From: Novosphingobium huizhouense
Lineage (GTDB): Bacteria; Pseudomonadota; Alphaproteobacteria; Sphingomonadales; Sphingomonadaceae
Direction: 5' to 3'
Assembly: GCF_020179475.1 (NCBI RefSeq)
Contig: NZ_JAILXZ010000001.1
Span: forward strand, 558,001-622,000
DNA length: 64,000 nt
Below the pieces are notes generated by a model. That model saw only the letters and a list, made by a program, of their open reading frames with translations. It ran no database searches and was not told the origin of the DNA. Within the stretch, counting starts at the first letter, position 1; each line of letters opens with the position of its first letter. A program made the translations under genes and the position numbers. This document shows, piece after piece, positions 1 through 11,714 of the stretch.

Positions 1-135
1 CCCGCTGTCGCGCGCCGCCTTCACCTCGGCCGCGAGCGCGGCGACGAAGTCGGTGTCGATGCCGAACTGCTGGTTGCCCATCAGCACCTCGCCCGACAGC
101 TTGAGCAGGATGCGCTTGAACGGGGGGAGGCTCAT
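1..135 (-). CDS. pyrH: UMP kinase, N-terminal part (cut by window edge)
   Basis: The first 45 codons of uridylate kinase, which phosphorylates UMP to UDP in pyrimidine nucleotide synthesis in the cytosol. The protein begins [22 protein letters not shown] followed by LMG is the amino-acid-kinase N-terminal phosphate-binding strand typical of PyrH. The ATG is at 135 and the rest of the gene lies left of the window. It follows tsf on the same strand after about 207 bases, matching the rpsB-tsf-pyrH order common in bacteria. Identification is firm although only the N-terminus is visible. Confidence 0.93.
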   Translation of the reverse strand, partial: MSLPPFKRILLKLSGEVLMGNQQFGIDTDFVAALAAEVKAARDSG

Positions 136-342
136 GAACAGGACCGATGCTAGCTGAAGAGGCGCGTTCGGGCGCCCTTATACGCCCAAGGGGGCGCGTG
201 CCAAGGGCATGGCGCAAAGGTTTTGCGCCACCCCGCTACACCCGCGGCAAAGCGCGCGCGGGCCAGATGCGACGATCCCCGCGCGGGGCAGGCCCGGGTC
301 GCCCCGGACCGCCCCGCGCGGGGACCAGCGAAGCGCTTGCGC

Positions 343-1269
343 TTACTTGAGACCGGCGGCCGCGGCGACTTCGGCGGCGAAGTCGGTCTCTTCCTTCTCG
401 ATGCCTTCGCCGAGCTGGAAGCGGACGTAGTCGACCAGCGCGATCTTGGTGCCGGCGGCCTTGCCCGCGGCATCGACGACCTGGCTGATCGGGGTCTTGT
501 TGTCCATCACGAACAGCTGGCTGAGCAGCGCGTTTTCCTTGGCGTACTTGGCGACCGCGCCGTCGACCATCTTGGCCTGGACTTCGGCGGGCTTGCCGCT
601 CTCGGCCGCCTTCTCGGCCGCGATCTTGCGCTCGCGGGCGATCAGTTCGGGATCGAGGTCGTCGGCGTTCAGCGCCAGCGGGAAGGCGGCGGCGATGTGC
701 ATCGCGATCTGCTTGCCGAGCGGCTCGAGCACGTCGGCGCCGGCTTCGGATTCAAGCGCGACGAGCACGCCGATCTTGCCGAGGTTGGTCGCGGCGGCGT
801 TGTGCATGTAGGGCACGACGATGCCGTTGCTGACCGAGACGTGCTTGATCCGGCGCAGCTGCTGGTTCTCGCCGATGGTGGCGACGTTGTTGGTCAGCTT
901 CTCGGCGACGGTGCCGCCGTCCGGGTAGGCCGCGTCCTTGAGCGCCTCGACTTCGGCAGCGCCGGTCGCGAGCGCGACTTCGGTCGCCTTGCGCACGAAG
1001 TCCTGGAACTGGTCGTTCTTGGCGACGAAGTCGGTTTCCGAGTTGACCTCGACGGCGACGCCCTTGGTGCCCGAGACGGCCACGCCGACGAGACCTTCGG
1101 CCGCGGTGCGGCTCGATTTCTTGGCGGCGGCGGCAAGGCCCTTGGCGCGCAGCGCGTCGACCGCGGCCTCGAAATCGCCGTTGCTCTCGTCGAGCGCCTT
1201 CTTGCAGTCCATCATGCCGGCGCCGGTGCGCTCGCGCAGGTTCTTCACGTCAGCGGCGGTGTAAGCCAT
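343..1269 (-). CDS. tsf: Translation elongation factor Ts
   Basis: EF-Ts recycles EF-Tu by exchanging GDP for GTP during protein synthesis. The 308-residue protein opens [21 protein letters not shown], containing the family signature [16 protein letters not shown], with the UBA-like N-terminal domain (about 1-55) and the later SETDFVAKN signature. The length is normal for a proteobacterial EF-Ts. The ATG at 1269 was chosen because the signature starts there; an upstream in-frame extension has no family resemblance. The gene lies downstream of rpsB on the same strand, separated by 124 bases that contain a perfect hairpin. Confidence 0.97.
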   Translation of the reverse strand: MAYTAADVKNLRERTGAGMMDCKKALDESNGDFEAAVDALRAKGLAAAAKKSSRTAAEGLVGVAVSGTKGVAVEVNSETDFVAKNDQFQDFVRKATEVALATGAAEVEALKDAAYPDGGTVAEKLTNNVATIGENQQLRRIKHVSVSNGIVVPYMHNAAATNLGKIGVLVALESEAGADVLEPLGKQIAMHIAAAFPLALNADDLDPELIARERKIAAEKAAESGKPAEVQAKMVDGAVAKYAKENALLSQLFVMDNKTPISQVVDAAGKAAGTKIALVDYVRFQLGEGIEKEETDFAAEVAAAAGLK

Positions 1270-1348
1270 CGCAGTGGTCCTTTGTTCTTGAAAACGGGTG
1301 AGGCCGCAGCACTTGCCGCGGCCCGTAGGTCGTGTCCGGGTCAGTTCG

Positions 1349-1379
1349 ATGACGGCGCTCCCGCTTGGAGCGCCGTCAT
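1349..1379 (-). other. rpsB-tsf intergenic hairpin
   Basis: A perfect 13-bp inverted repeat (1349-1361 against 1367-1379, arm atgacggcgctcc) with a 5-base loop in the rpsB-tsf spacer. No T-run follows on the transcribed strand, so it does not look like a full intrinsic terminator. An attenuator or RNA processing and stability element that sets the rpsB:tsf ratio is the likelier role (inference). Confidence 0.6.
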
Positions 1380-1393
1380 GCGAGATCCGGCGA

Positions 1394-2149
<756 letters not shown>

Positions 2150-2537
2150 AGTCTTTTCCTTTCCGGTTGTGCCTCCGGGAAACTGGAACCTGCCGCGGAG
2201 GAACCCGCTGGACGGCACCGGTATGTGCGTTTCCCGTGTGGATTTGCCCGGGGCTGGCGGAAACGGACGCGGACTTGCGCCGATTCCCGTCCCGGGCGAG
2301 CGCGGCGCCTAGCCGATCGTCACCCCGAAATCCACCGAAATTGTCGGCCTCCCGCCCGGCCCGATCAGCGCCTGCACCGGCGCCGGGGCAATAGCCTGCA
2401 CCGATTCGGACTGGTGAGCACCCGCGGCGGCGCCGGACAGGGCGTGATCGCCGACCGATTTGCGACGAAAAAACGAATGTTTCCAACGATCATCGCGAAA
2501 AAGCGGCGTCCGGTCGCGGAATGTCCTTGACGAGCAA

Positions 2538-2552
2538 GAACAAAAGGGGAAC
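2538..2552 (+). promoter_or_regulatory. LexA (SOS) box of the alphaproteobacterial type
   Basis: GAAC, seven bases, GAAC (gaacaaaaggggaac). This matches the direct-repeat LexA operator GAAC-N7-GAAC known from alphaproteobacteria. It lies about 124 bases upstream of the small membrane protein at 2676 and also upstream of rpsB on the other strand. A TTGACG at 2527-2532 just before it could be a -35 element. A chance match of eight fixed bases is possible. Confidence 0.5.
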
Positions 2553-2601
2553 AAATCGTTCCAACGGCGCAGCGAACGGGAACGCCCGCTCGAAGCCGGA
2601 G

Positions 2602-2610
2602 TTATCCACA
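2602..2610 (+). promoter_or_regulatory. DnaA-box-like nonamer
   Basis: TTATCCACA, identical to the consensus DnaA box. Only one copy is seen, with no AT-rich unwinding region or replication genes nearby, so it is not an origin. If it works at all it would be a single regulatory or titration site. Confidence 0.3.
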
Positions 2611-2675
2611 GGCAATCCCCCTGTTGTCAAGCGTTTGCGACGAGAGGACTTGCCCGGGTTTGAAAGGCCGATGGA

Positions 2676-2942
2676 ATGCTCGCAGTTCTCGCTTCGCTCG
2701 TGATCGCAGGCGCCGGTTTCGCGGCGGTCGCATCGATGCTCCTCACCGTCCGCAGCCAGAAGGGCGCGCTGGCGCGCCTCGTCGGCGAGATGCGCTCGCT
2801 CGAGCAGGATCGCGTGTTCCTGGTTCACATGACCGGCGAAGCGCGTCCGGCCTCGCCGCTGTCGTTCGCCCGCCTGCGCCGCACGCCGCAGCGCGCGGTG
2901 CGTCGCGCTACTGCCCCGCTGCCGCAGCGCGCTGCCGCCTGA
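2676..2942 (+). CDS. Small single-pass membrane protein, possibly SOS-controlled
   Basis: An 88-residue protein of unknown function. Residues 2-24 (LAVLASLVIAGAGFAAVASM) form one clear transmembrane segment, followed by a short amphipathic stretch (RSQKGALARLVGEMRSLEQDR) that could be a coiled coil, then a basic, proline-rich tail. The last 35 bases overlap the end of pssA tail to tail. An SOS-box-like site lies about 124 bases upstream. Small SOS-induced inner-membrane proteins that block division (SidA in Caulobacter) are a known theme, but no sequence similarity is claimed. The composition of the first 60 residues makes it likely to be real. Confidence 0.55.
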   Translation: MLAVLASLVIAGAGFAAVASMLLTVRSQKGALARLVGEMRSLEQDRVFLVHMTGEARPASPLSFARLRRTPQRAVRRATAPLPQRAAA

Positions 2943-3714
2943 CCCTGGCATAGCGCGCAAGCCCGAGCGGCACGAGCGCGAGATAGACCACGCAGATCGC
3001 CGACAGCGTCAGCCACGGCTCGGTCAGGAGCGCGGCGATCACCAGCCCAAACAGCGCGATCACCTCGAGCCGGATCGAGCGGCGCGGCCGCATCGCCCCC
3101 CAGCCGAGCGTCGCCATGTTCGAGATCATCATGAACGCGATCAGCGCGGCCCAGGCGGCGACCGCCACCGGCTCGCGGAACTCCTCGCGCCCGCTCGCCA
3201 TCCAAAGGTAAAGCGGCAGGAACGAAAGCCCCGCCCCTACTGGCGCGGGCACGCCGGTCAGGAACCCGGCGCTCTTGTGCGGCTGCTCGGCCATGTCGAT
3301 CCGCGCGTTGAAGCGCGCCAGCCGCAGCGCGCAGCACACCGCCAGCGCGAGCGCGGCGAACCAGCCGAAGCGCGGCACTTCCTGCAGCGACCAGAGATAG
3401 AGGATCAGCGCGGGCGCGACGCCGAACGAGATCGCGTCGGACAGGCTGTCGAGCTCGGCGCCGAAGCGCGACTGCGCCTTCATCAACCGGGCGACGCGCC
3501 CGTCGATGCCGTCGAGCACGCCGGCAAGGATCACCGCCAGCACCGCGCTGCGGAAATCGCCGCCGATGGCGAAGCGGATGCCGGTCAACCCGCAGCACAG
3601 CGCCGCCGAAGTGATCGCGTTGGGCACCAGCGCACGCAAGGTCAGCCCACGCGGCAGGCGCTGGCGGCCGAAGTCGTCGCCGTCGAGCCGGTCGCCGCCC
3701 GGCGCCGGCGTCAC
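2908..3714 (-). CDS. pssA: CDP-diacylglycerol-serine O-phosphatidyltransferase
   Basis: Makes phosphatidylserine from CDP-diacylglycerol and serine at the inner membrane, the first step to phosphatidylethanolamine. The 268-residue protein carries the CDP-alcohol phosphatidyltransferase signature DGxDGRxAR...[14 protein letters not shown] (around residues 67-95), followed by several hydrophobic segments. The start is GTG at 3714, whose last bases form the stop of psd (GTGA, 4-base overlap), so the two enzymes of the pathway are translationally coupled. Ends by overlapping the small membrane gene on the other strand. Confidence 0.95.
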   Translation of the reverse strand: MTPAPGGDRLDGDDFGRQRLPRGLTLRALVPNAITSAALCCGLTGIRFAIGGDFRSAVLAVILAGVLDGIDGRVARLMKAQSRFGAELDSLSDAISFGVAPALILYLWSLQEVPRFGWFAALALAVCCALRLARFNARIDMAEQPHKSAGFLTGVPAPVGAGLSFLPLYLWMASGREEFREPVAVAAWAALIAFMMISNMATLGWGAMRPRRSIRLEVIALFGLVIAALLTEPWLTLSAICVVYLALVPLGLARYARVRRQRAAAAGQ

Positions 3715-4469
3715 TGGCCGACGCCCTCGATCGCCGGCGCTTCGCCGATCCGCGCCAGCACGGTCTCGCCCGCGACCACCTTCTGGCCCATCAGCACTTG
3801 CGGCTCGGTGCCTTCGGGCAGGTAGACGTCGACCCGGCTGCCGAAGCGGATCAGGCCCACGCGCTGGCCGGCCGCGACGATGTCGCCGCCCTTGACGAAG
3901 GGCACGATGCGCCGCGCGATCAGCCCGGCGATCTGGGTGAAGCCGATCTTCACCCCGTCGCTGCGCTCGACCAGGAAGTGCTGGCGCTCGTTCTCCTCGC
4001 TCGCCTTGTCGAGGTCGGCGTTGAGGAACTTGCCGGGAATGTAGACGACGCGACGAATCGTGCCGCCGATCGGGGTGCGGTTGATGTGGACGTCGAACAC
4101 CGACATGAAGATCGACACGCGCGTGACCGGCGCCTCGCCCATGCCGGCAATGCCGCTGCCGTCGTCGGCGGACAGCTCGCGCGGGGGCGGCACCTTCTGG
4201 ATCAGCGTGATCAGGCCGTCGGCGGGCGAGATCACCAGGCTGTCGTCGCGCGGGGTGACGCGCACCGGATCGCGGAAGAAGGCGAGGATGCCGAGCGTCA
4301 GGCCGCCGAGCGGCCAAGCCAGCGTTTCCCACGCCATGAAGGCGCAAAGCGCGCAGACCGCTGCGGCGATCAGCGCGAACTTGCGCCCTTCGGGATGGAT
4401 CGAGGGCCAGGACCAGCCTGCGCTGCCGCGACCCCGGTTATCGAGTATGTCTCCGGGCATCGCACCCAT
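3711..4469 (-). CDS. psd: Phosphatidylserine decarboxylase proenzyme
   Basis: Converts phosphatidylserine to phosphatidylethanolamine at the membrane. The protein is 252 residues with a hydrophobic N-terminal segment (about 30-60), the ISPADGLI motif, and [14 protein letters not shown]. Near the C-terminus the FGSR motif (in [13 protein letters not shown]) is the Gly-Ser self-cleavage site that makes the pyruvoyl cofactor. The short length and GS rather than LGST site mark the small archaeal-type Psd found in many alphaproteobacteria. Coupled to pssA by a 4-base overlap. Confidence 0.95.
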   Translation of the reverse strand: MGAMPGDILDNRGRGSAGWSWPSIHPEGRKFALIAAAVCALCAFMAWETLAWPLGGLTLGILAFFRDPVRVTPRDDSLVISPADGLITLIQKVPPPRELSADDGSGIAGMGEAPVTRVSIFMSVFDVHINRTPIGGTIRRVVYIPGKFLNADLDKASEENERQHFLVERSDGVKIGFTQIAGLIARRIVPFVKGGDIVAAGQRVGLIRFGSRVDVYLPEGTEPQVLMGQKVVAGETVLARIGEAPAIEGVGQ

Positions 4470-4611
4470 CTAGGCGCTGCGGGCGGCGGCGACAAGCGCG
4501 GCGCGAAATCCGCGCAGTTCGCGTCGCAGGGCGCCGCAAAACTGTCGGAAAAATACATTTATCAATGTTTTAGCCGGGATATGTAACATTTCGGGGGCGC
4601 GGTCCCCCAGG

Positions 4612-4839
4612 TTGCGGAGCACCGGGTTGCCTCATCGTTCGCTGGAAATCTGCCCCGATTGCCGGCTTCCGGTGTCCGAATGCGATGCGATCATGGTCGC
4701 GCGCGGAGTCGCCTTGCGCTTCCTGCGCGATTACGCAGGCTATGCCCAGGACGAGGCGCTCGACGCGCTCGAACGCAGCATGCCGGTGGTCTATCACCAC
4801 CACCAGCCAATCGACTGCGCGCGCCCCTGCCCCAGCTGA
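4612..4839 (+). CDS. Small hypothetical protein with CPDC motif
   Basis: A possible 75-residue protein starting at TTG. It contains CPDCRLPVSECD, which could bind a metal with two more cysteines further on, and an amphipathic segment GYAQDEALDALERSM. The antisense frame here lacks such features. No ribosome-binding site stands out and the family is not recognised, so this is tentative. Confidence 0.35.
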   Translation: MRSTGLPHRSLEICPDCRLPVSECDAIMVARGVALRFLRDYAGYAQDEALDALERSMPVVYHHHQPIDCARPCPS

Positions 4840-4857
4840 AGCCGGTTCGACCTTACG

Positions 4858-4897
4858 CGGGCAAGGGCGGCATCACGCGGGCAAGGGCGGCATCACG
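4858..4897. repeat. Two 20-bp tandem repeats
   Basis: The 20-mer gcgggcaagggcggcatcac occurs twice head to tail (4858-4877 and 4878-4897), followed by a partial third copy. The stop codon of the neighbouring hydrolase falls inside the first copy, so repeat number changes would alter that protein's C-terminus. Confidence 0.85.
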
Positions 4898-5715
4898 CGG
4901 GTGAGGAAACCGATCGTGGCGGCATTGAACAGGTCGTTGCGATCGCCCGCGACCATGTGCCCGGCGCCGCCGATGTCGGCGACCTCGAGCGTCGGCACCC
5001 GCCGGCGCAAGTCCTCGACGCCTTCGTCGGTGACGATGTCCGACTTCATGCCGCGCACCAGCAGCGTCGGGATGCGCCTGCCCCAGTCCGACGCCGCGAG
5101 CATGTCGGGGATCGTCTGGTGGTCGCGGTCGCCCTGGATGAAGCGCGGGTCCCAGTGCCAGCGGAACCGCCCGTCCGCGCCTTCGCGCAGGTTCTTGCGC
5201 AAGCCGTCGAGCCTCGTCGGGCGCGGCCGGTCGGGATAATAGGCCGAGATCGCGTCCGCCGCCTCCTCGATGCTGGCGAAGCCGTCGGGATTGGCGGTCA
5301 TGAAGCCGACGATCCGCTCGACGCCGGCCGGCGCGAGCTTGGCGACGACGTCGACCAGCACGATCGCAGCCGGCTCCAGCCCGTGGCTCGCCGCCGCCAT
5401 CGCCGAGAGTCCGCCGAGCGAGGCGCCGACGAAGGCATAGGGCCTGCCCGCCGCCGCGATGATGCAGCGCAGGTCCTCGACCCGGCGCAGCAGCGAATAG
5501 TCGCCCGCGGGCTCCCAGTCGCTTTCGCCGTGGCCGAGCAGGTCGTAGTTGAGCACATGGTATCCCGCCGCGGCGAGATCCTGACCCGCGCGATCCCAGC
5601 TATGCCGGGTCTGCCCGCCGCCGTGCCCCAGGATCACCGTCGGCGCGCCCTTCGGGCCCAGCTCGTCCGCGGTAATCGCGATCCCCCCCGTGACCGGGAT
5701 TCTTATCGTGTTCAT
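4873..5715 (-). CDS. Alpha/beta-fold hydrolase
   Basis: A 280-residue cytoplasmic hydrolase of unknown substrate. It shows the oxyanion HGGG motif (about 31-34), DLLGHGES, the nucleophile elbow GASLGG with Ser99, an acidic residue in the MKSDIVTDEG loop and the catalytic His in GGAGHMVAGD. ATG 5715 (MNTIRIPV) was preferred over a TTG 42 bases upstream, whose extension has no family-like sequence. The C-terminal residues TRVMPPLPA are encoded partly by a 20-bp repeat. It stands alone between psd and tRNA-Tyr, so context gives no substrate. Confidence 0.85.
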   Translation of the reverse strand: MNTIRIPVTGGIAITADELGPKGAPTVILGHGGGQTRHSWDRAGQDLAAAGYHVLNYDLLGHGESDWEPAGDYSLLRRVEDLRCIIAAAGRPYAFVGASLGGLSAMAAASHGLEPAAIVLVDVVAKLAPAGVERIVGFMTANPDGFASIEEAADAISAYYPDRPRPTRLDGLRKNLREGADGRFRWHWDPRFIQGDRDHQTIPDMLAASDWGRRIPTLLVRGMKSDIVTDEGVEDLRRRVPTLEVADIGGAGHMVAGDRNDLFNAATIGFLTRVMPPLPA

Positions 5716-5863
5716 GGCCGCCAAGGTGACGCAGCCGTCCCACCGGCGCAAGACCAATTAATCGCTCGATTAAGCGCGGCGAAACCGCCGGACGCCGACG
5801 GTCATCGGCGCGGTCGCTGATGGACAAGACCGATGGCGAATTACGCTGGCGGTGTAAGGCTGG

Positions 5864-5949
5864 TGGTGGACAGGGCTAGATTCGAACTAGCGTACGCTTG
5901 CGCGGGCAGATTTACAGTCTGCTGCCTTTAACCACTCGGCCACCTGTCC
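5864..5949 (-). tRNA. tRNA-Tyr (anticodon GTA)
   Basis: On the minus strand a class II tRNA of 86 nt including CCA. The acceptor stem GGACAGG (from 5949) pairs with CCTGTCC (5874-5868), with discriminator A and encoded CCA. The anticodon loop is CTGTAAA with anticodon GTA. A long variable arm and the T-loop GTTCGAATC are present. The long variable arm with GTA fits bacterial tRNA-Tyr. Confidence 0.95.
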
Positions 5950-6132
5950 ACACCAGATTGCCGGTGCGAGGCGTTTCCCCGTAAGAGGTTGGCCCCATTT
6001 TTCGAGCGCCGCAGGGGCGCCGTCCGGCCGAGAGAGGCGCCCCTTTGGCGAAGCATCGCTTGCCTGTCAATGGGTCGGCTGGCATGGGCCGCGCGATATT
6101 TTCGGCAAGTCCCCAGCAGGAAGGTAATCGCC

Positions 6133-6978
6133 ATGCCCCCGCACAATCGCGACCGTGACCCCGCCGCAAGGCCCAACCGCGCGCTGCGCGGCCGCGCCGG
6201 GCGGATGCAGGGCGGGCGTGGCTCGGGCCGCGGCAGCGCCGGCGCGGTCCGCCTGTGGGGCCGCCACGCGGTCGAAGCCGCGCTGACCAACCCGAATCGC
6301 ACCGCCAAGAAGCTGTGGGGCACGCGCGAGGCGATCCAGGCGATGCTCGACGACCACGACGCCGAGCTGCCCTCGTCGCTCCCCGTCGAATATGCGCAGG
6401 CCGCCGACCTCGCCCGCCTCGTCGCGCGCGATGCGCCGCACCAGGGGCTGGTGCTCGATTGCTCGCCGCTCGACGACGTCGCGCTCGACGACGTGCTCGA
6501 CGAAGCCGAGGGCCGCACCCTCGTCGTGCTCGACCAGGTCACCGATCCGCACAACGTCGGCGCCATCCTGCGCAGCTGCGCCGCGTTCGAGGTCGCCGCG
6601 ATGATCACCCAGGATCGCCACGCCCCGCCCGAATCGGGCACGCTCGCCAAGGCCGCCTCGGGCGCGCTCGAGACCGTGCCGTGGGTGCGCGTGGTCAACC
6701 TCTCGCGCGCGCTCGAATCGATCTCGGAGGCGGGCTACTGGCGCATCGGCCTCGACGGCGACGGCACCGCGACCTTCCCCCAGGCCGTCCCGGCCGGGCC
6801 GGTCGCGCTGGTGCTCGGCGCCGAGGGCGAAGGCCTGCGCCACAACGTCGCGCAGCACTGCGATTCGATCGCGCGCCTGCCGATCAGCTCGGCGATCGAG
6901 AGCCTCAACGTGTCGAACGCGGCGGCGATCGCGCTCTACGCGGTGGCGACGCGCGCCGCGCTCGACGACGAGGACTGA
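6133..6978 (+). CDS. rlmB: 23S rRNA 2'-O-methyltransferase RlmB-like (TrmH/SpoU family)
   Basis: Probably methylates the ribose of a 23S rRNA guanosine (Gm2251 in E. coli). 281 residues: a basic Arg/Gly-rich N-terminus, an L30e-like substrate domain beginning GRHAVEAALTNP, then the knotted SPOUT domain with motif 1 DQVTDPHNVGAILRSC, motif 2 GAEGEGL and motif 3 SLNVSNAAAIALY. The ATG at 6133 follows AGGAAGG; earlier in-frame residues lack family resemblance. Lies just downstream of, and divergent from, tRNA-Tyr. The exact target nucleotide is inferred from the family. Confidence 0.9.
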   Translation: MPPHNRDRDPAARPNRALRGRAGRMQGGRGSGRGSAGAVRLWGRHAVEAALTNPNRTAKKLWGTREAIQAMLDDHDAELPSSLPVEYAQAADLARLVARDAPHQGLVLDCSPLDDVALDDVLDEAEGRTLVVLDQVTDPHNVGAILRSCAAFEVAAMITQDRHAPPESGTLAKAASGALETVPWVRVVNLSRALESISEAGYWRIGLDGDGTATFPQAVPAGPVALVLGAEGEGLRHNVAQHCDSIARLPISSAIESLNVSNAAAIALYAVATRAALDDED

Positions 6979-7132
6979 GCGCGCCGGCCGCATCCTCCTC
7001 GCGCCCGCTTCCGGGCCCCCCTTCTGCCACCCCCCCCCGCCCCCCTGCCCCCGCCTTCGCTCTCGCGCCGGCCGGCGCCGTGCGGCATGGTGCGCCCGCC
7101 ACGCCGCTGCTCGCAAAGGGGACCCGAGCGCC

Positions 7133-8011
7133 ATGACCTTGACCACCATCCGCAATGCCGCCGCGGCGATCGTCGCCGCGCTCGCGCTCGCTTCGTGCAT
7201 GCTCCAGCCGGGGCGCTTCACCAGCGACCTCACGCTCAACCGCGACGGCACCTTCGCCTTCCGCTATGCCGGGGAGATCGTGCTGCTGCCGCTCGCCCTG
7301 CCGCCCTCGGCCGCGCGCAACGGCAGCAGCAGCACCGACGGCAGCCGCACCGGCAGCGAGGATACCGTCGAGCAGTTCGTCGAGGACACCTGCACCACCC
7401 CGGCGGGCGAATCCCGCGCCTGCACCGCCCGCGAGATCGCCGACCAGCGCGCCCGCTGGCAGGCCGGGCGCGGCCGCGACAAGGCGGCGCGGCAGGCCGA
7501 GGAGGCGCGCAACGCCAAGGCGATGGCGGCGCTGATGGGCGGGCTCGATCCCACCGATCCGCGCGCCGCGCAGGAATTCGCCGCGCGCCTGTCGCGCCAG
7601 CAGGGCTGGACCTCGGTCGTCTCCCGGGGGAACGGCCGCTTCGACGTGGTGTACGAGACCACCGGCCGGCTCGACCACGACTTCAGCTTCCCGGTGATCG
7701 AGCGCCTGCCGATGGTCGTGCCCTTCGTCACCGTGCTGCGCCGCAAGGACGGCACGGTGCGCATCGATGCGCCGGCCTTTTCGCCCGCCGCGACCAACCC
7801 GCACCTGCCCGGACTGGTCGATGCCGCCGCGGGCAAGGACGCGCCGGTCGTGCTCGACGGGCGCTTCGCCATCCGCACCGACGGCGAGGTGCTCGCCAAC
7901 AACACCGACGAGGGCCCGCACCCCGACCCGGCCGGCGCCCAGCGCCTGTCGTGGAAGGTCGATGCGCGCACCGCCGCGGCGCCGACCGCGCTCGTCCGGC
8001 TGGCGCGCTGA
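7133..8011 (+). CDS. Putative lipoprotein, unknown function
   Basis: A 292-residue protein with a signal sequence ending in the lipobox LASC (Cys at about residue 23), so probably lipid-anchored and exported. The mature part begins with TSDLTLNRDGTFAFRYAGEIVLLPLAL, resembling a beta-rich domain. A charged helix follows (about 100-150, RARWQAGRGRDKAARQAEEARNAK region), then a second beta-rich half. The family is not recognised. The 154-base spacer before it is strikingly C-rich. A terminator-like hairpin lies downstream, shared with hupB. Confidence 0.75.
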   Translation: MTLTTIRNAAAAIVAALALASCMLQPGRFTSDLTLNRDGTFAFRYAGEIVLLPLALPPSAARNGSSSTDGSRTGSEDTVEQFVEDTCTTPAGESRACTAREIADQRARWQAGRGRDKAARQAEEARNAKAMAALMGGLDPTDPRAAQEFAARLSRQQGWTSVVSRGNGRFDVVYETTGRLDHDFSFPVIERLPMVVPFVTVLRRKDGTVRIDAPAFSPAATNPHLPGLVDAAAGKDAPVVLDGRFAIRTDGEVLANNTDEGPHPDPAGAQRLSWKVDARTAAAPTALVRLAR

Positions 8012-8082
8012 CGCGCCCGGGGGATGGCAGGCCCGTTGCGCCAGCTTCCCCGCCGGCCGACGCGCGCCGACCCACGGCCATG

Positions 8083-8118
8083 AAAAAAGGGCCGCGCCGG
8101 ATGCCGGCGCGGCCCTTT
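8083..8118 (-). terminator. Intrinsic terminator of hupB (possibly bidirectional)
   Basis: A 12-bp GC stem (8089-8100 against 8104-8115, arm gggccgcgccgg) with a 3-base loop. On the minus strand it is followed by a run of six T, the form expected for terminating hupB. Three T follow on the plus strand, so it may also end the lipoprotein transcript. Confidence 0.85.
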
Positions 8119-8182
8119 CGATGTGGTTTCGCTTCCCGTGCCGGCGACCCGAAGCCGGACCCGCGGAAGCAGAACGCGCGTC

Positions 8183-8455
8183 TTAGTTGACGGCGTCCTT
8201 GAGGCCCTTGCCGGCCTTGAACTTCGGCTGGGCCGAAGCCTTGATCGACATCGGTTCGCCGGTGCGCGGGTTGCGGCCGGTCGAGGCCTTGCGCTTGGCG
8301 ACCGAGAAGGTGCCGAAACCGACCAGGCGCACTTCGTCGCCCTTGGCGAGCGCGGCCGAGACGGAATCGAACACGGCTTCGACCGCCTTCGTGGCATCCG
8401 CCTTCGAAAGGCCGCTCGCGTCGGCAACAGCGCTGATCAGATCGTTCTTGTTCAT
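8183..8455 (-). CDS. hupB: DNA-binding protein HU
   Basis: A 90-residue histone-like protein that bends and compacts DNA. It begins MNKNDLISAVADASGLSKADA and carries the HU/IHF signature GFGTFSVAKRKASTGRNPRTGE with the DNA-minor-groove Arg-Asn-Pro tip, ending KAGKGLKDAVN. Full length for HU, with Glu and Lys contents of HU rather than IHF. Monocistronic, with its own terminator, downstream of lon on the same strand as in many proteobacteria (lon-hupB). Confidence 0.97.
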   Translation of the reverse strand: MNKNDLISAVADASGLSKADATKAVEAVFDSVSAALAKGDEVRLVGFGTFSVAKRKASTGRNPRTGEPMSIKASAQPKFKAGKGLKDAVN

Positions 8456-8609
8456 TGCGGAACCCCCTACCTTTTCTTGGGAAAACTGCGGTTTGGAATC
8501 GCCTTTCGGGTGCGCGGGAAGAGAGACGAGAAAGAATCGGCTGTCAAAGGATAATGCGACGAAAAACCGCCGTTTATCCCCGGAATCCCGTCGAATCCCG
8601 GCAGCAGGC

Positions 8610-8640
8610 GCCCCGCGCGCAATTTCCTTGCGCGCGGGGC
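8610..8640 (-). terminator. Hairpin after lon
   Basis: A 13-bp perfect stem (8610-8622 against 8628-8640, arm gccccgcgcgcaa) with a 5-base loop, about 40 bases past the lon stop. There is no T-run, so termination would have to rely on the stem or on Rho. It may simply protect the lon mRNA 3' end. Confidence 0.5.
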
Positions 8641-8678
8641 CACCCCTGCATTTGCCCGCAAACGCCTCGGGCGCGCGC

Positions 8679-11084
<2,406 letters not shown>

Positions 11085-11714
11085 CTGTTTTCTTCCGTCC
11101 AGCCGCGCAAACGGGCCACGAATGCCCCGGCGGCGCTTGTCCCGGATATGGGAGGCGGCGGCGCACCCTGCAATGGGATGTGCCACAAGGGTTGTGGATG
11201 GCCCCTTACCATCCGCAAGAGCACCCATACCGCTGCATTGGTAATGTGATATTAGGTATGAATGCGCATTTGCGGGCCGCCCGCCTTCGCGCCCGCTTCC
11301 GGATCGGCTCCGCAGGGCGCAATGATCCGCTCCCGTACAGTCATCATCGGCGGCGCCGGCGCGAGCTGCCGCTTGTCGATGCCTCGGGGGCCGAGGGGAT
11401 GCCCGGCCGGTCCAGGCCTGAGACTTCGACCGGCTCGGCGACGACGCCCGGTCGCGCGAAAGCGTGCGGCTCGCGCGCCACCTCTTTTCTCGCCAGGGCA
11501 ATTGTTTACCGCAGGCCTGCCGCACTCGCAGCTCGACGCCGCGATCCGCGACGTCACCTTCGTCCCGCGCCTTGGCGACCGCCCGCTCGCGCACCTCCTG
11601 CCCTTCGCGCAGTCACTGGCCCGCTGCCCTGCCGATCAGGGCGTAACTCCTTAATTAACGGAATTAATTCTTTCCCGTTTGCACCGCGTCGCGCCCGATT
11701 CTAGGCGTCTCCGG
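11085..11714. other. Gene-free spacer between lon and a TonB-dependent receptor
   Basis: About 630 bases with no gene I can support. Around 11322-11650 several overlapping arginine-rich frames exist, one containing TVIIGGAGAS and later DAAIRDVTFVPRLGDRPLAHLL, which might be the worn-down remains of an older gene. The final 70 bases are AT-rich (ccttaattaacggaattaa, near 11650) and probably hold the receptor promoter. The lon promoter should lie near 11085-11260. Confidence 0.5.

Larger units (their letters stand above)
2150..2675. other. Non-coding region upstream of rpsB and a small membrane gene
   Basis: About 526 bases without a convincing gene. The frames here are arginine/proline-rich and show no family features. 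The region should hold the rpsB promoter and leader on the minus strand and the promoter of the small membrane protein on the plus strand. It contains an SOS-box-like direct repeat at 2538-2552 and a perfect DnaA-box-like nonamer at 2602-2610. Confidence 0.6.

Noticed and set aside
2602..2610. A replication origin signalled by the DnaA box
   Set aside because: A single box with no cluster, no AT-rich unwinding element and no dnaA, dnaN or parAB nearby.
11262..11654. A gene between lon and the first TonB-dependent receptor
   Set aside because: Three overlapping Arg-rich frames compete, none with a ribosome-binding site or a recognisable domain; noted only as possible gene remains.
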